Assembly (NCBI GenBank): GCA_004764695.1
Contig: SMSO01000025.1
Coordinates: 2,589,102-2,653,101 of the forward strand
Source: Schizochytrium sp. TIO01
Taxonomy: Eukaryota; Sar; Bigyra; Thraustochytrida; Thraustochytriidae
Length of the DNA stretch: 64,000 bases
Reading direction: 5' to 3'
The notes below the pieces were generated by a model. That model ran no database searches. It saw nothing but the letters and a program-made list of their open reading frames with translations, and had not been told where the DNA came from. The position numbers and the translations under genes were made by a program. Within the stretch, counting starts at the first letter, position 1. Every line of letters begins with the position of its first letter. Of this stretch, positions 33,601 to 43,331 are shown in pieces.

Positions 33601-35511
33601 CTGCCAGAGGGTATGGAGCCCCCCCAGCTTGTCCAAGCTCTCGAGTCCGGCCTTGAAGTGTCCGATGCTCGTACACCAAGTCTAATTCTCACATTCTGTG
33701 CGTCTATTTTTCAGGAGTGCTGCTTCAGATCAGAAGAGATGCGCGAGCAGGTTTTGAGGCCACTCTGGAACTCGCTGTTGGACGCGAATGCCCATGTCAT
33801 TGCTACACAAGTTTTCGGTAGCACATTTTGGAATCATCCCGAGCTGGCTGATGGTTTTTATGAGGAAGCTATTGAGCATTTGACTACCATTGACAAGGCC
33901 GTCATCACCTCAACGGCACTAATGGAGTTTGTTAAACCAGAGACCTGGATGCGAGGAGATGACACGCTTCTCCATGTACATGGCCGTTTCACTCACCCGT
34001 TGGCAGTATCACGCAGCTATGTCCTTGCTTTTATAGAAGAACGCGCAACTGAATCATGGTGCGAGAAATACTTGCGGGCAGCAATTGCCCGTTTCCAGCA
34101 GGCGCCAATGAATGCAGGGCAATACAACCATGCATACTCTCCTCAATTCCTTCAAAAATTTCGTGTGATGCAGAGCATTCCTGCTGCAGTCCGACGCATC
34201 AGTGATCCCTCCATCAGTGCAGAGCTTTGCACCAGTCTGCTCACATTGCTCACGGATGATGATCGGCTTGCATACTATCACCGATGCTATTTGGAACTCG
34301 CTATTACATGCCTAATGGTGCAGTCCCCAGATACTTGCTTGCCCCTTCTCTCTGAATCTTTGGGCGACTTGGCTTGCTCACGCAACACAAGTGTCACATC
34401 CAAGCTAATCGTTGCTGCATTAGTTGTGAATGAAATGAACCGCCAAGATCCTGCTTGGCCTGGCCTCCATGATTTTCACCGGGAGCTGGCTGTGAAAACT
34501 ATTCCATGGGCAACCCGCCCCCGCGTAATGACCCGCTCATTAGCACACTGGGTGATCCGACGCTGCAGCTCTAGCTTGAAAGATTGGAATGATGCTGCGC
34601 AAACACTAGTCCGCGAAACCGAAGCCTTGAACACTCTTGCGCAGGAGCTTTTGGATAACATCCTTGCTGATTTTATGCCTTTGAAGGCTGCCACATTTAA
34701 ATACCATTGTGATGAGCAACAGTTTAATGCCACGGGAGATCAAATCCTTATGGCTACCTCTGTGCGTATTCTTCGAGACTTTGAAAACAACTTTTTCGAG
34801 AACGTGAATAAGTCAACGAAACCGGTGGCGTACCGTATTATCACTCAAGATGAGACAAGGAAACACTTTGAGGAGACCGGTCAAGACGCAACTGGCGCAG
34901 CAGCTCTCAATATTCAGGAGAAGATTAACCCTAACGCCTGGCAGGAGCTTCTTGCCCTGACTCAAGTCGGTGATGTCGCGCTTAGTTTCCCTCGTAGCCT
35001 ACTTCGCCAGCCACAGACTGCTCGCCGGCGCGCAGGCGCAGATGGTCTTGTTGTAGTGTGCACCCTCCTGGAGCACAACCTCCCCAGTATTGCTGCGCTT
35101 GTCCGGACCTGCGAAGTTCTTGGTGTGGCTAAGATTGTTGTGCACAGTCTGGATATTCTAAAACTCGATACCTTCAAGGCGGTTACTCTCTCTGCTGGGC
35201 TGTGGATGCCATTTCAGGCAGTCACTCGACTTGAACTACCAGGATTTCTTGCTCAGCACAAAGCTCAGGGTTCTAGTCTCGTTGGCTTGCACCAGGCAGA
35301 TCCTCTTCTTCCGCCACTTGCAGAGCACCAGTATGCAAAGAATGCTGTGCTTGTTGTAGCTGACGAACCAACCGGTATGGATGCTGCTGTTGCTGAGCTT
35401 CTCGATGCTAACGTCTCCTTGCCCAGTCTGGGAAAGTCGCCTTCAGTTCTCCCGCATATTGCTGGTGCTATTGGTATTTGGGAGTTCGTCCTGCAACGCC
35501 GTCTTCGCTAA
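30693..35511 (+). CDS. tRNA (guanosine-2'-O-)methyltransferase, TRM3/TARBP1-like (one intron)
   Basis: Joined as 30693-32393 and 32821-35511, this gives about 1463 residues, close to yeast Trm3 (about 1436) and human TARBP1 (about 1620). Most of the protein is a long alpha-helical repeat region. The last about 170 residues are an SPOUT (SpoU/TrmH) methyltransferase domain. Motif 1 (NLPSIAALVRTCEVLGVAKI) keeps the Asn and Arg. Motif 2 is VVADEPTGMD where LGxExxG is usual. Motif 3 is SLPSLGKSPSVLPHIAGAI where the family has SLNVSVA. The two open frames are in phase 0 across a GTAAGT...CAG intron, and the second frame's first ATG lies two codons inside exon 2. Known relatives methylate G18 of tRNA. 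A GTG codon at 30687 is not preferred; the ATG with A at -3 follows a stop. Confidence 0.85.
32394..32820 (+). other. Intron in the TRM3-like gene
   Basis: This 427-nt intron starts GTAAGT (32394) and ends TTTCCAG (32820). It is not a multiple of three and carries in-frame stops. Removing it joins the two long open frames in phase 0. Confidence 0.9.
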
Positions 35512-35933
35512 AGCTTTCTTATGAAACCTTCTCACTGGACCTCTAAAGCGAACATACTTTAATCAGCACATCGCGAAACGCCATGACAAACAAACCAAGA
35601 CCATTGACTTGAACGTTGTATGTAATCATCAACTCTTTGCCTTCTTTTAGCCCCATCTGTGACAGATTCAATGATAGATCAATTTTAGGACTTAATTTTC
35701 ACGCAATCTATTCATGAAGATAGCAAAGTTGGCAATTCGCACTCGAATACATCGATTGTCTCGATTTGGGTATTAGAGTCCTCTAAGAAAGAAAGCCAAC
35801 GTCAAAAACGAAGTTTGGACTATACTTTCTAAAGTATTAAAAAATTAATCATTAAAAATTAAAAAGAGGGTTTAAAAACCTTGATTGAAAGTAAAGCACA
35901 AGAGGAATCTAGGATTGTACTCAGTTGAGCAAG
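35512..35933. other. Intergenic, TRM3-like to SET gene
   Basis: These 422 AT-rich bases separate two genes in the same orientation. Nothing else is recognisable. Confidence 0.6.
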
Positions 35934-37367
35934 ATGGAGCGCAACGAAGGCCAGCGAGGCGCAGAGGAGAACAGCGCAACAAAACTCAGCAGGGATCTAC
36001 CTGATGCTATCAAGGCATCTGCAACTATGCAAGGCACCTCGAAAGTGATGGATGAAAACGCTGGCGAGGCTGAGGCCTCAAGAAACTGCGAAGATGCAGT
36101 TAAGAACGAGGCATTCATGACCTGGCTGAGGGATGCTGGCTGCGATCTGGAGAAGGTGGTGTGGCCCGCTCGAGATGAAGCTACAGGTATTCGGGGTGTA
36201 TCAGCTCGTGAAAATGTGTCGAGCTTTGAGCCACTTTTCCGCATCCCATACAAGCTTATTGTCTCCGTAGACGTGATAGAAAAACATGAAGTGTTGGGTC
36301 CTTTTGTTCGGGAGAAAGGACATCAAGCGCCTCTTTCGGAACCCGCTCGCATGCTTACATTGTGGCTTGCGTATGAGAGACTTCAAGGAGAGAAGTCATG
36401 GTGGAAGCATTATGTCAATAGCATGCCGAATGACGAGGATTTTGATGACTTTGTAGATCTTTGGAGTGATGAGGAGCTGGCAGCACTGCTCGATCCGGCT
36501 GCCGCTCGAATGGCAATTGGTAGTCGCGCGAGCATTAGTCTTCAATTCTCGCAGCTTGGGGCACTTGTGAAGGAGTATTTTGAAGAGCACAAGGAACAAA
36601 GCGATGCTTGTGTTGAAGGTCTTCGAACATTTGCGTCATCTCTTACTCAGGATGTCTTTCGCTGGGCATGCTGGGCAGTTGACTCGCGAACCTTTCTAGA
36701 CAGGAGATCGACTGAAAATTCGCTGCCAGTACTTATCCCATTTGCAGATATGCTTAATCACCACCCAACACATGCTGACTCTGCAGAGTTTGAATCTAAC
36801 TATTTCGCCATGGTGGCCGACCGTGATTTGAGAGCTGGTGGCATGCTTTACAACTCCTACGGTCGTCGTACAAACCGTGATCTCTTGTTGACCTACGGCT
36901 TTGTATTGCAGAATAACCCATGGGATTATGTATCTATTCGTCTACCCTGGGCAGGATTGACACCGCAGCGTGTCGACGAACCCTTTCTCCGTGCCAAACT
37001 TTCCATTATTTCGCAATATCCAGACAGCGACCTTGGCCACCTCCATCTTCAAGGTGCACCCAATCACCGCTTACTAGGTTTCTTTCGTGTCTGGTGTGCA
37101 GCGTCTCCGGACGAGCTCCAGGCAGTTCGTGATGCTGGGCTTGAGTCGATTGCAGTTTCGCACGAGCGTCGAACATTAGAGTGCGCACTAGATTGTATCA
37201 TGAAAGCAACCCCACCTCAGCTTGCTTCGAGCTTAAGTAGACCTTCAAGCATCAAACAGTCAAGGCTGGACATGGCTCGGATATATTCTGAGACCAGGAT
37301 TCGCATTTGTGAAAAACATGCACAAGCATTAAAGCATCGATTACGATTCGTTGCAAATAACTACTAA
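35934..37367 (+). CDS. SET-domain lysine methyltransferase, SETD3/RuBisCO-LSMT type
   Basis: This 477-residue protein has the split SET arrangement of the LSMT/SETD3 family. The N-terminal SET part starts around GIRGVSARENVSSFEPLFRIP (the RGl.A...i..Ge.l..iP pattern). A helical i-SET insert follows. The C-terminal SET core has PFADMLNHHP, which carries the cofactor-binding NH motif, and YNSYGRRTNRDLLLTYGFV, which holds the catalytic Tyr and the NxxLLxxYGF motif. A helical substrate-binding domain follows (about 330-470). Family members methylate Lys or His on non-histone targets; the substrate here cannot be told. There is no targeting peptide: the first 50 residues are charged. The start is the ATG after the upstream TTG, with A at -3 (CAAGATG). 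It is convergent with the kinesin gene, with only 156 bases between. Confidence 0.9.
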   Translation: MERNEGQRGAEENSATKLSRDLPDAIKASATMQGTSKVMDENAGEAEASRNCEDAVKNEAFMTWLRDAGCDLEKVVWPARDEATGIRGVSARENVSSFEPLFRIPYKLIVSVDVIEKHEVLGPFVREKGHQAPLSEPARMLTLWLAYERLQGEKSWWKHYVNSMPNDEDFDDFVDLWSDEELAALLDPAAARMAIGSRASISLQFSQLGALVKEYFEEHKEQSDACVEGLRTFASSLTQDVFRWACWAVDSRTFLDRRSTENSLPVLIPFADMLNHHPTHADSAEFESNYFAMVADRDLRAGGMLYNSYGRRTNRDLLLTYGFVLQNNPWDYVSIRLPWAGLTPQRVDEPFLRAKLSIISQYPDSDLGHLHLQGAPNHRLLGFFRVWCAASPDELQAVRDAGLESIAVSHERRTLECALDCIMKATPPQLASSLSRPSSIKQSRLDMARIYSETRIRICEKHAQALKHRLRFVANNY

Positions 37368-37523
37368 AAATAGAATTATTGAAGCAACCTCTTGTTCTCC
37401 GTACCAAAATGCACGATAGAATCCATAGAATAAGAATTAGCAAAGAGAACAACTAAGTAAAATTTGAGTGGGTTGTGGTTTGTAAGATATTCGTTATTGA
37501 ACAGATGAAGTAAAGGCTTTGAG

Positions 37524-40500
37524 TTAACGAGAGGAGGAAAATCTTAAGAATTGCGAAAGGCGAAACGGACTGCCACTTGTACTTCCAGAACCAGTGTTGT
37601 GTTGCACAGAAAGACCACTGGGCTTCTTTGAGCCGCTTTCTGGGGTACTCTTTACGTTGCTGTGTATACGGTCATTTTCATTACTCGCATAGCTCGCGCG
37701 CATCCGTTCGCGAAGAGACCTAGGCGTGAGGAGACCAGAACTACGGCGCGAGTGTCCATGGTGTTTAGAAGAGGAAAATTTACTACTTGACCCCTTTCCA
37801 CTATTCGATGTCGGCTTCTGCTTTCCGTCTGTCTTAGGAGGTGCGACAGGAGTGGCTGCTGCGGCTGCGGCTGCAGAGGAAGACTCAGAAACTGGAAAAA
37901 ATGCAGCCACAGATTTCTTGGGAGACGCACAAAGATTAGGTGCATTAGCTCGTGTGCTACTATCGTCATTGCTGGTGCTAGGGAGATTCTCTCTCATTTT
38001 CGTGGTGTTAAGCTGATACTTGTTATTCTTTGGCGGTTGTTCAGGCGTAAAAGAGTTCCGCAGTGTTGTGGCAGGATTAAAAGACTCGACGTCAGACATG
38101 CTACTACGAGGAGTAAAGCCGAGCGCACTTATGCTGCTCTGGCGAGGGGTTCCGTGGTGTGTTGCAGTGTCGTCATTTTCAAAAGTAGAAAGCCGAACCG
38201 TCTGGAACGAATCTCTCGATTGTTTTGTCATCACACTGCCACTGGAAGCCCGCAAGATAGACGAGGCAAAGTCGTTACCTGGATTATACTGTGCAGTGAG
38301 TCTCCGACGAAGTGTTTCCATCTCTCCCATAACTTTATCAAGCTGCTTAGATTTGTAATCAGCAAAGGAATTTGCCATCTCAACAGCCTCCTTGAGCTCC
38401 TTATTAGTGCACATAAGTCTTTCGTGTTGCTCTTGGAGCATTTGGAATTTCGACTCGCTTTCGACAAGGCGTTGTTGCTCGTTACCGAGGTTTGTGTCTC
38501 TCTCAGACAAAGACTTGCGCAAGTTAAGCTTGGCCTTCCGAGCAGATGTCGCCTGGCGCTCCAGCTGTACACTTAGTCGACGGTTATTCTTCTCTGCTTC
38601 TTTGAGCTGCTTGCGAGCATCATTGAGCTGAGTCAAAAGTCGCTGCCGCACAAGGTTTTCTGCTGTCATTTGAGGCTGATCGTCCCTGATGTCAACCGCA
38701 ACGTTCTTTAACTCTCGAGCAGAGCGATGGGCCTCGGCTGCAACCTTTACCATAGCACGAGAAACGGCATTAGGCGAAGTTTGGCCAGAAAATGTGGCAG
38801 GCACGAAGTTACCTGTTGAGGCCCGCCGGTTGCCAGAGCTCTTAACACGCATAGAATCGAGAACACGCTTGATACGCTCGCGCTCTGCATCACCCTCGGC
38901 CTTGCGTTCCATTTCAAGAAAAAGTTCCTGCTCGAGCTTGTCAGCGCGAGAGATAGCTTGTTTCAGTTCTTCCTCTAGTGCGGCCACTAAGTCTTGGTCG
39001 CTGCTTAAGCTACCAAGTGGTCTATAGACATCTGGACAGTCAAACGAGTCCTTCTCTTCTTCTTCACGTTGACGTTCGTTCTCCAACTCGCTAACCAGTT
39101 TTTTATTTTCCTTGTCGAGACGCTTGACGATGCTTTCCAAGCCCTTCTTGTCATCTAGAACGGCTTCAAGTTGCATTTGAACGCTGGAAAGGCGGTGTTC
39201 AAAGCTATCGTTCTCGTCACTCATTGCGCGTGACTTAAACATGGTCGCATACGATGCATTCTGAATTTTGAGTTGAGCAATTTGAGCTTGCAATGATAGT
39301 TCATTTGATGTATCTCTGCACTCAGTAAGAATGGCTTCGTTTTGTTCAAACCATGTTGAATCTGCAAGCTCTGCTGCTTTGAGTTTCTGCTCCAAAAGCT
39401 GGAGCAAAAGTTTTTTCGCCTCGACGTCATCACGAAGGACTTGCTCATTTTCATGATGCTCCCTCATTTCGCTCGAGAGATGGCGAATTTTTTCACGACT
39501 TCCACCAAGTTCTTTGAGAACATGAAGAAGTACTTCTTCCAGATGAGCAATTCGCTGGCGAAGAATTTGGTGGGCGGTGCTACCAATAGCTTCTGTCAAG
39601 CCACCGTTCTTTAGTACATATGCCTCGATACGCTGAAAGTCGGCATTCTCTGAAAGAGACTCTCGATTTTCCTGCTGCTTCTTTTCGATAGCCTCGGCAG
39701 CAGTCAGGGCAGAGTTCTCGAGAGAGTCCACCTGGTTCTCGCCTTCCATCGGCTGCTTCGCACGCCCTAGTTCCTCGCGTAGGCGTCGAACCTCACGCTG
39801 TAGCACAGAAACATCAGAGCTAATGGATGTATTGGCCTTGACGCTGTTTTTAATTCGTTTTGCTCGTTGACCAAACTGAAGCGTGGAAAGGGTGTCCTGA
39901 AAGTTTGTGGCATCTGGACTGATGGTGGCAATAATCGATGTCTTTGTATTTCCACCTAGAGAATCACGGAGTAAATACGTGAGAACGCTGTCGCGGTGAG
40001 GCACGTGGAATACGCGGCCTTTGCCACGTTCTACAAGAGCTGAAATAACGTTGCCGAGAGCGGAAAGAGATTTGTTAATGTGCTTGGCTTCGTTGAGACG
40101 GTTTCCTGTAGCCTTCGTAAGACGCTGACGCTCAGAACCAGCTAGGTCTACTAGGTTGATGCGAGAAGTACGAGTGATCTCGAGAGCACTAGAAGCATCT
40201 TCAGCAGGTGACTTGATCTCCATGGAGAGTGTAAAAATAGAATGCGAGCGGCTAGATTCACGGTTCATATTTGTTGCACCAACGTGGCGGAGGTCTGCAC
40301 CGCGCTTGAGCAATGCAAAAGCATCTTGAACAGAACCCAAAGACTCCTCGACCGCACCTTCTACAAACACTCCACGACGTGTGTCTTCGCGAACATTTTT
40401 AGAGGGAAGGACAAAGCCTGGTTGGCCCATATTTGCGTGAGTCTCGAAATCTAGCAAATCATAAACATTTTCATTGTAAATTTCGAGGTATGAACAGTGA

Positions 40501-41300
40501 ACAACTACGGTTGTTCCTTGCAATTTCAGTCGTTCTAGATTTACAAAGCAATATTCTAGCATGCGCGGAATGAGACCGCGAGAGCCATCGGCTCCTTGCA
40601 TGGTGAATGTTTTGCCACTGCCGGTTTGACCATAGGCAAAGATGGATGCGTTGTAACCCTTGAGAGCACTATCCGCAATGGGACGGCCGGCATCGCGGAA
40701 AACATCATCTTGGGTTTCGGCACCCTGGAAAACACGGTCGAAGGTGAACATTTGGCCTCCCTTACCTCCAACTTGAATGGTTGCACGCTTGCGACGAGCA
40801 ACATGTTGATCGCTGCTATCACCGTAATCACTCTTTTCCTCTAAAAGTTCTTCATTGGTGTCACTTTCAGGTTTTTCCAAGACGTCGATACAGGTTTCGG
40901 GCTCCTCGGATGGGCGCACGCGAACCATGACGCAGACACTAGGTGCCTCGCCACGGCCTTGCTTGCGAGAACTTCCGACGGAGCTCACGCTGCTTGCTCT
41001 TCGCAAAGATGCCATACGATCAAGCTTCCACGCTTGGCTCAACCCTGACGGAGTTCCTTTCGTTGATGATGTAGAAGACCTCGGATTCCATGTTTTGTAC
41101 TTGGGCGGAGTCTTGTACTTTCCTGCAGACCGTGGCCCTTTGCTGCCTGACGCCGTGGAGCTTATCGATCCTCGGGATACGCCGCGTGGGCCTTTTTTGG
41201 AGTCATGACCCGTAGAAGTAATGCTGCTTCGGCTCACGCTGCCACAAGCTCCCCCGCTGCTACTCAAGGTGGTGACCACCGACAACGGAGATGCCACCAT
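37524..41300 (-). CDS. Kinesin, N-terminal motor, KIF15/kinesin-12-like
   Basis: This 1258-residue kinesin has a Ser-rich, basic N-terminal extension (about 1-120) before the motor domain (about 121-490). The P-loop is GQTGSGKT (about 224-231), switch I is NRESSRSH, switch II is DLAGSER, and HVPHRDSVLTYLLRDSLGGN is the usual microtubule-contact region. After the neck come several coiled-coil stretches (about 500-1040) and a Ser/Pro-rich, probably disordered tail. An acidic insertion lies near residues 140-170. The HxPxRDSxLTxLLxDSLGGN and TLSTLQFGQRAK signatures fit the kinesin-12/KIF15 group, but the subfamily call is by eye. Likely role: plus-end microtubule motor for spindle or transport. 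The start is the first ATG in the frame, with G at -3. It is divergent from TRAPPC10. Confidence 0.95.
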   Translation of the reverse strand: MVASPLSVVTTLSSSGGACGSVSRSSITSTGHDSKKGPRGVSRGSISSTASGSKGPRSAGKYKTPPKYKTWNPRSSTSSTKGTPSGLSQAWKLDRMASLRRASSVSSVGSSRKQGRGEAPSVCVMVRVRPSEEPETCIDVLEKPESDTNEELLEEKSDYGDSSDQHVARRKRATIQVGGKGGQMFTFDRVFQGAETQDDVFRDAGRPIADSALKGYNASIFAYGQTGSGKTFTMQGADGSRGLIPRMLEYCFVNLERLKLQGTTVVVHCSYLEIYNENVYDLLDFETHANMGQPGFVLPSKNVREDTRRGVFVEGAVEESLGSVQDAFALLKRGADLRHVGATNMNRESSRSHSIFTLSMEIKSPAEDASSALEITRTSRINLVDLAGSERQRLTKATGNRLNEAKHINKSLSALGNVISALVERGKGRVFHVPHRDSVLTYLLRDSLGGNTKTSIIATISPDATNFQDTLSTLQFGQRAKRIKNSVKANTSISSDVSVLQREVRRLREELGRAKQPMEGENQVDSLENSALTAAEAIEKKQQENRESLSENADFQRIEAYVLKNGGLTEAIGSTAHQILRQRIAHLEEVLLHVLKELGGSREKIRHLSSEMREHHENEQVLRDDVEAKKLLLQLLEQKLKAAELADSTWFEQNEAILTECRDTSNELSLQAQIAQLKIQNASYATMFKSRAMSDENDSFEHRLSSVQMQLEAVLDDKKGLESIVKRLDKENKKLVSELENERQREEEEKDSFDCPDVYRPLGSLSSDQDLVAALEEELKQAISRADKLEQELFLEMERKAEGDAERERIKRVLDSMRVKSSGNRRASTGNFVPATFSGQTSPNAVSRAMVKVAAEAHRSARELKNVAVDIRDDQPQMTAENLVRQRLLTQLNDARKQLKEAEKNNRRLSVQLERQATSARKAKLNLRKSLSERDTNLGNEQQRLVESESKFQMLQEQHERLMCTNKELKEAVEMANSFADYKSKQLDKVMGEMETLRRRLTAQYNPGNDFASSILRASSGSVMTKQSRDSFQTVRLSTFENDDTATHHGTPRQSSISALGFTPRSSMSDVESFNPATTLRNSFTPEQPPKNNKYQLNTTKMRENLPSTSNDDSSTRANAPNLCASPKKSVAAFFPVSESSSAAAAAAATPVAPPKTDGKQKPTSNSGKGSSSKFSSSKHHGHSRRSSGLLTPRSLRERMRASYASNENDRIHSNVKSTPESGSKKPSGLSVQHNTGSGSTSGSPFRLSQFLRFSSSR

Positions 41301-43331
41301 CACGCAGTCAGCATTACCACGCCAGCAACAGTTCAATGGTGATGGCGATTTGATTAATCGTTGATCGATAGTTTAGTTGTTTATTTTGCCAACGCAGTCG
41401 ATATAATAGAATAGTTTATGGTCAATGCGTCATTGTCATCCTCGTTAGTGAAATGTCATAATCCCAGACCCAAACACCAACCGCTCACACGAAGCTTTGC
41501 TACTCCGATCGCTAGGAGTCCAATCGAGCCCAGTCAGAGCAAAAGAGCCTCACCAGCGGGCGTTTTACTCTCCATGGTTGCTCTTGTCGGCACTGATTAC
41601 GCGCCGTTTCTGCCCTATAACTTACATTCCTGACCGAGCACTCACTGGTGTTAGCGGAGGTCTTTCCATCTTGCCAGTTCGGAGCCGGCCTCTAAGTGTG
41701 GCTAGCCCTCTAGCCTCAAGACTCTCGCAAGAGCGCCCAGCCCTCGAACCTTCAAAATTGAGGCGTGTCTCTTCTCTTCTGTTTGATCAAATCAAGTTCT
41801 GGGCTCCCAAATTGCTTGTGCCTTAGGTATTGGAATGCAATGCAGAGGAATATTACTTAACGCAATTCAACGCAACGTAAATGTGCGCAACGCAATTTGG
41901 CGAAACTAACAACTCGAAGATATGTGATCGGAGGGCATCAAACTAGAACGTTCTAGAACGACTATTATTTGGGAAGGAGAACATCGCTGTGATGGTCTAT
42001 TCCTTACAATCCTTTGACTTGCAATTCAGAAGTATCACCCATAACCAAGGTAGTATTGCTCTGTTTGCAGACACTAAATATCTGCGGCTGTCACTTCATT
42101 TTCAATTCATGATGTGGTCACGAAAGCCTTATTTCTTTCCTTAGCGTAGATGGTGTATCGATCCATATGTACTTCTAGTGACGTCAAGCTTTGAAAAGCA
42201 ATATATATAGCAAGCCTTTCAACAAGTATCTTGCGCAAGTCCTTTAGTCTGACAGCATCATATATCGAGTCCACCTTCGTTATTGCTCCAGATTCCGCGC
42301 AAGGCGATGGCACATAATTTACGACTTTTCTATTTACTTGATTCTTCTAACTATTCAAACAAGCACCTTGCCAGAATTTGTTGACTCTGTCTCAGGTGCA
42401 GCAGCTTCTTTGGTTCAAACATGTACAGTAGACCAGATACAGTGTATAATTTAGTTTTAAGGTGATGAATATCTATAGAGACCAAGGTGTTTAATATTTA
42501 ACGTTTGCTCTTGAGGTCATTTACGATGCTGAGAACTTTAAGACATAGTTTCATACTCGATGGGAGACTTTTGGTTAAAACTTCCGCCTCAGTAGGTACT
42601 GGTAAACTCCCACTGTACAATGGCAATTTTCTGAGAAGTGGGTTCAGGTTATTTTGACTTTAAGTTTCCATACATTATATTTCTTATCCCAATAGGATAT
42701 TTTGGGACTACTTAGTGCGTCAACTGTCAAAGAACAGCATGCTCTGGAGATGACATCTGCAGCTGCATCATCTTAAAATCATTCTTTCTAACCTTCTGGT
42801 AGCTGAATGAATAACGTTCACGTCGTTTGCTTGAGAGCCAACTTGCTTATTATCGATTGTAATGTATGCGTTTGGACTAGCAGGCAAACTTCTTATTTTG
42901 CTGTAAGCGCGCTTTCTAAAATGTACATGTAGTCTATGTTTGAGTTCTTGAAGTTTTTGGGCTAGCTCGTATCACACAAATGCGGACTGCTCTAAATCTG
43001 AAAGTCTTCTCTTGCGCATCGCAATTTTCCTATATGAGGTACCTAAGGCGTTTGTTTCTGATCCCATTTATTCCACTGCTCAATTGATATCGCTATTGCG
43101 CTGATAAAATTACTTCAGTTGCAGATAATTTGTTCTACTTTAGATTAGGTCATAATAAATAGAGTTGATGAATAAAGTCAATATTATTTTATAAAATAGC
43201 ACTGATTCATTTGTTCAAAGAAACAATTTTTAAAAATATAAAGAAAAAAAAAATAATGAAGTGCTTTGCGATCTTCGTAGTGACCTTTCGCCAGATCGCT
43301 ACTGCAGAGGCGCCTGTCAGGACCTGTGACC
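41301..43331. promoter_or_regulatory. 2-kb divergent region, kinesin / TRAPPC10
   Basis: This AT-rich region separates divergent start codons. Irregular ACGCAA repeats lie around 41858-41905. Open frames at 41418-41826 are unsupported (one lacks an ATG). I see no RNA gene. Confidence 0.4.

Noticed and set aside
41418-41826. Overlapping + strand frames of 71 and 109 codons in the kinesin/TRAPPC10 gap
   Set aside because: The longer one lacks an ATG and neither resembles a protein family.
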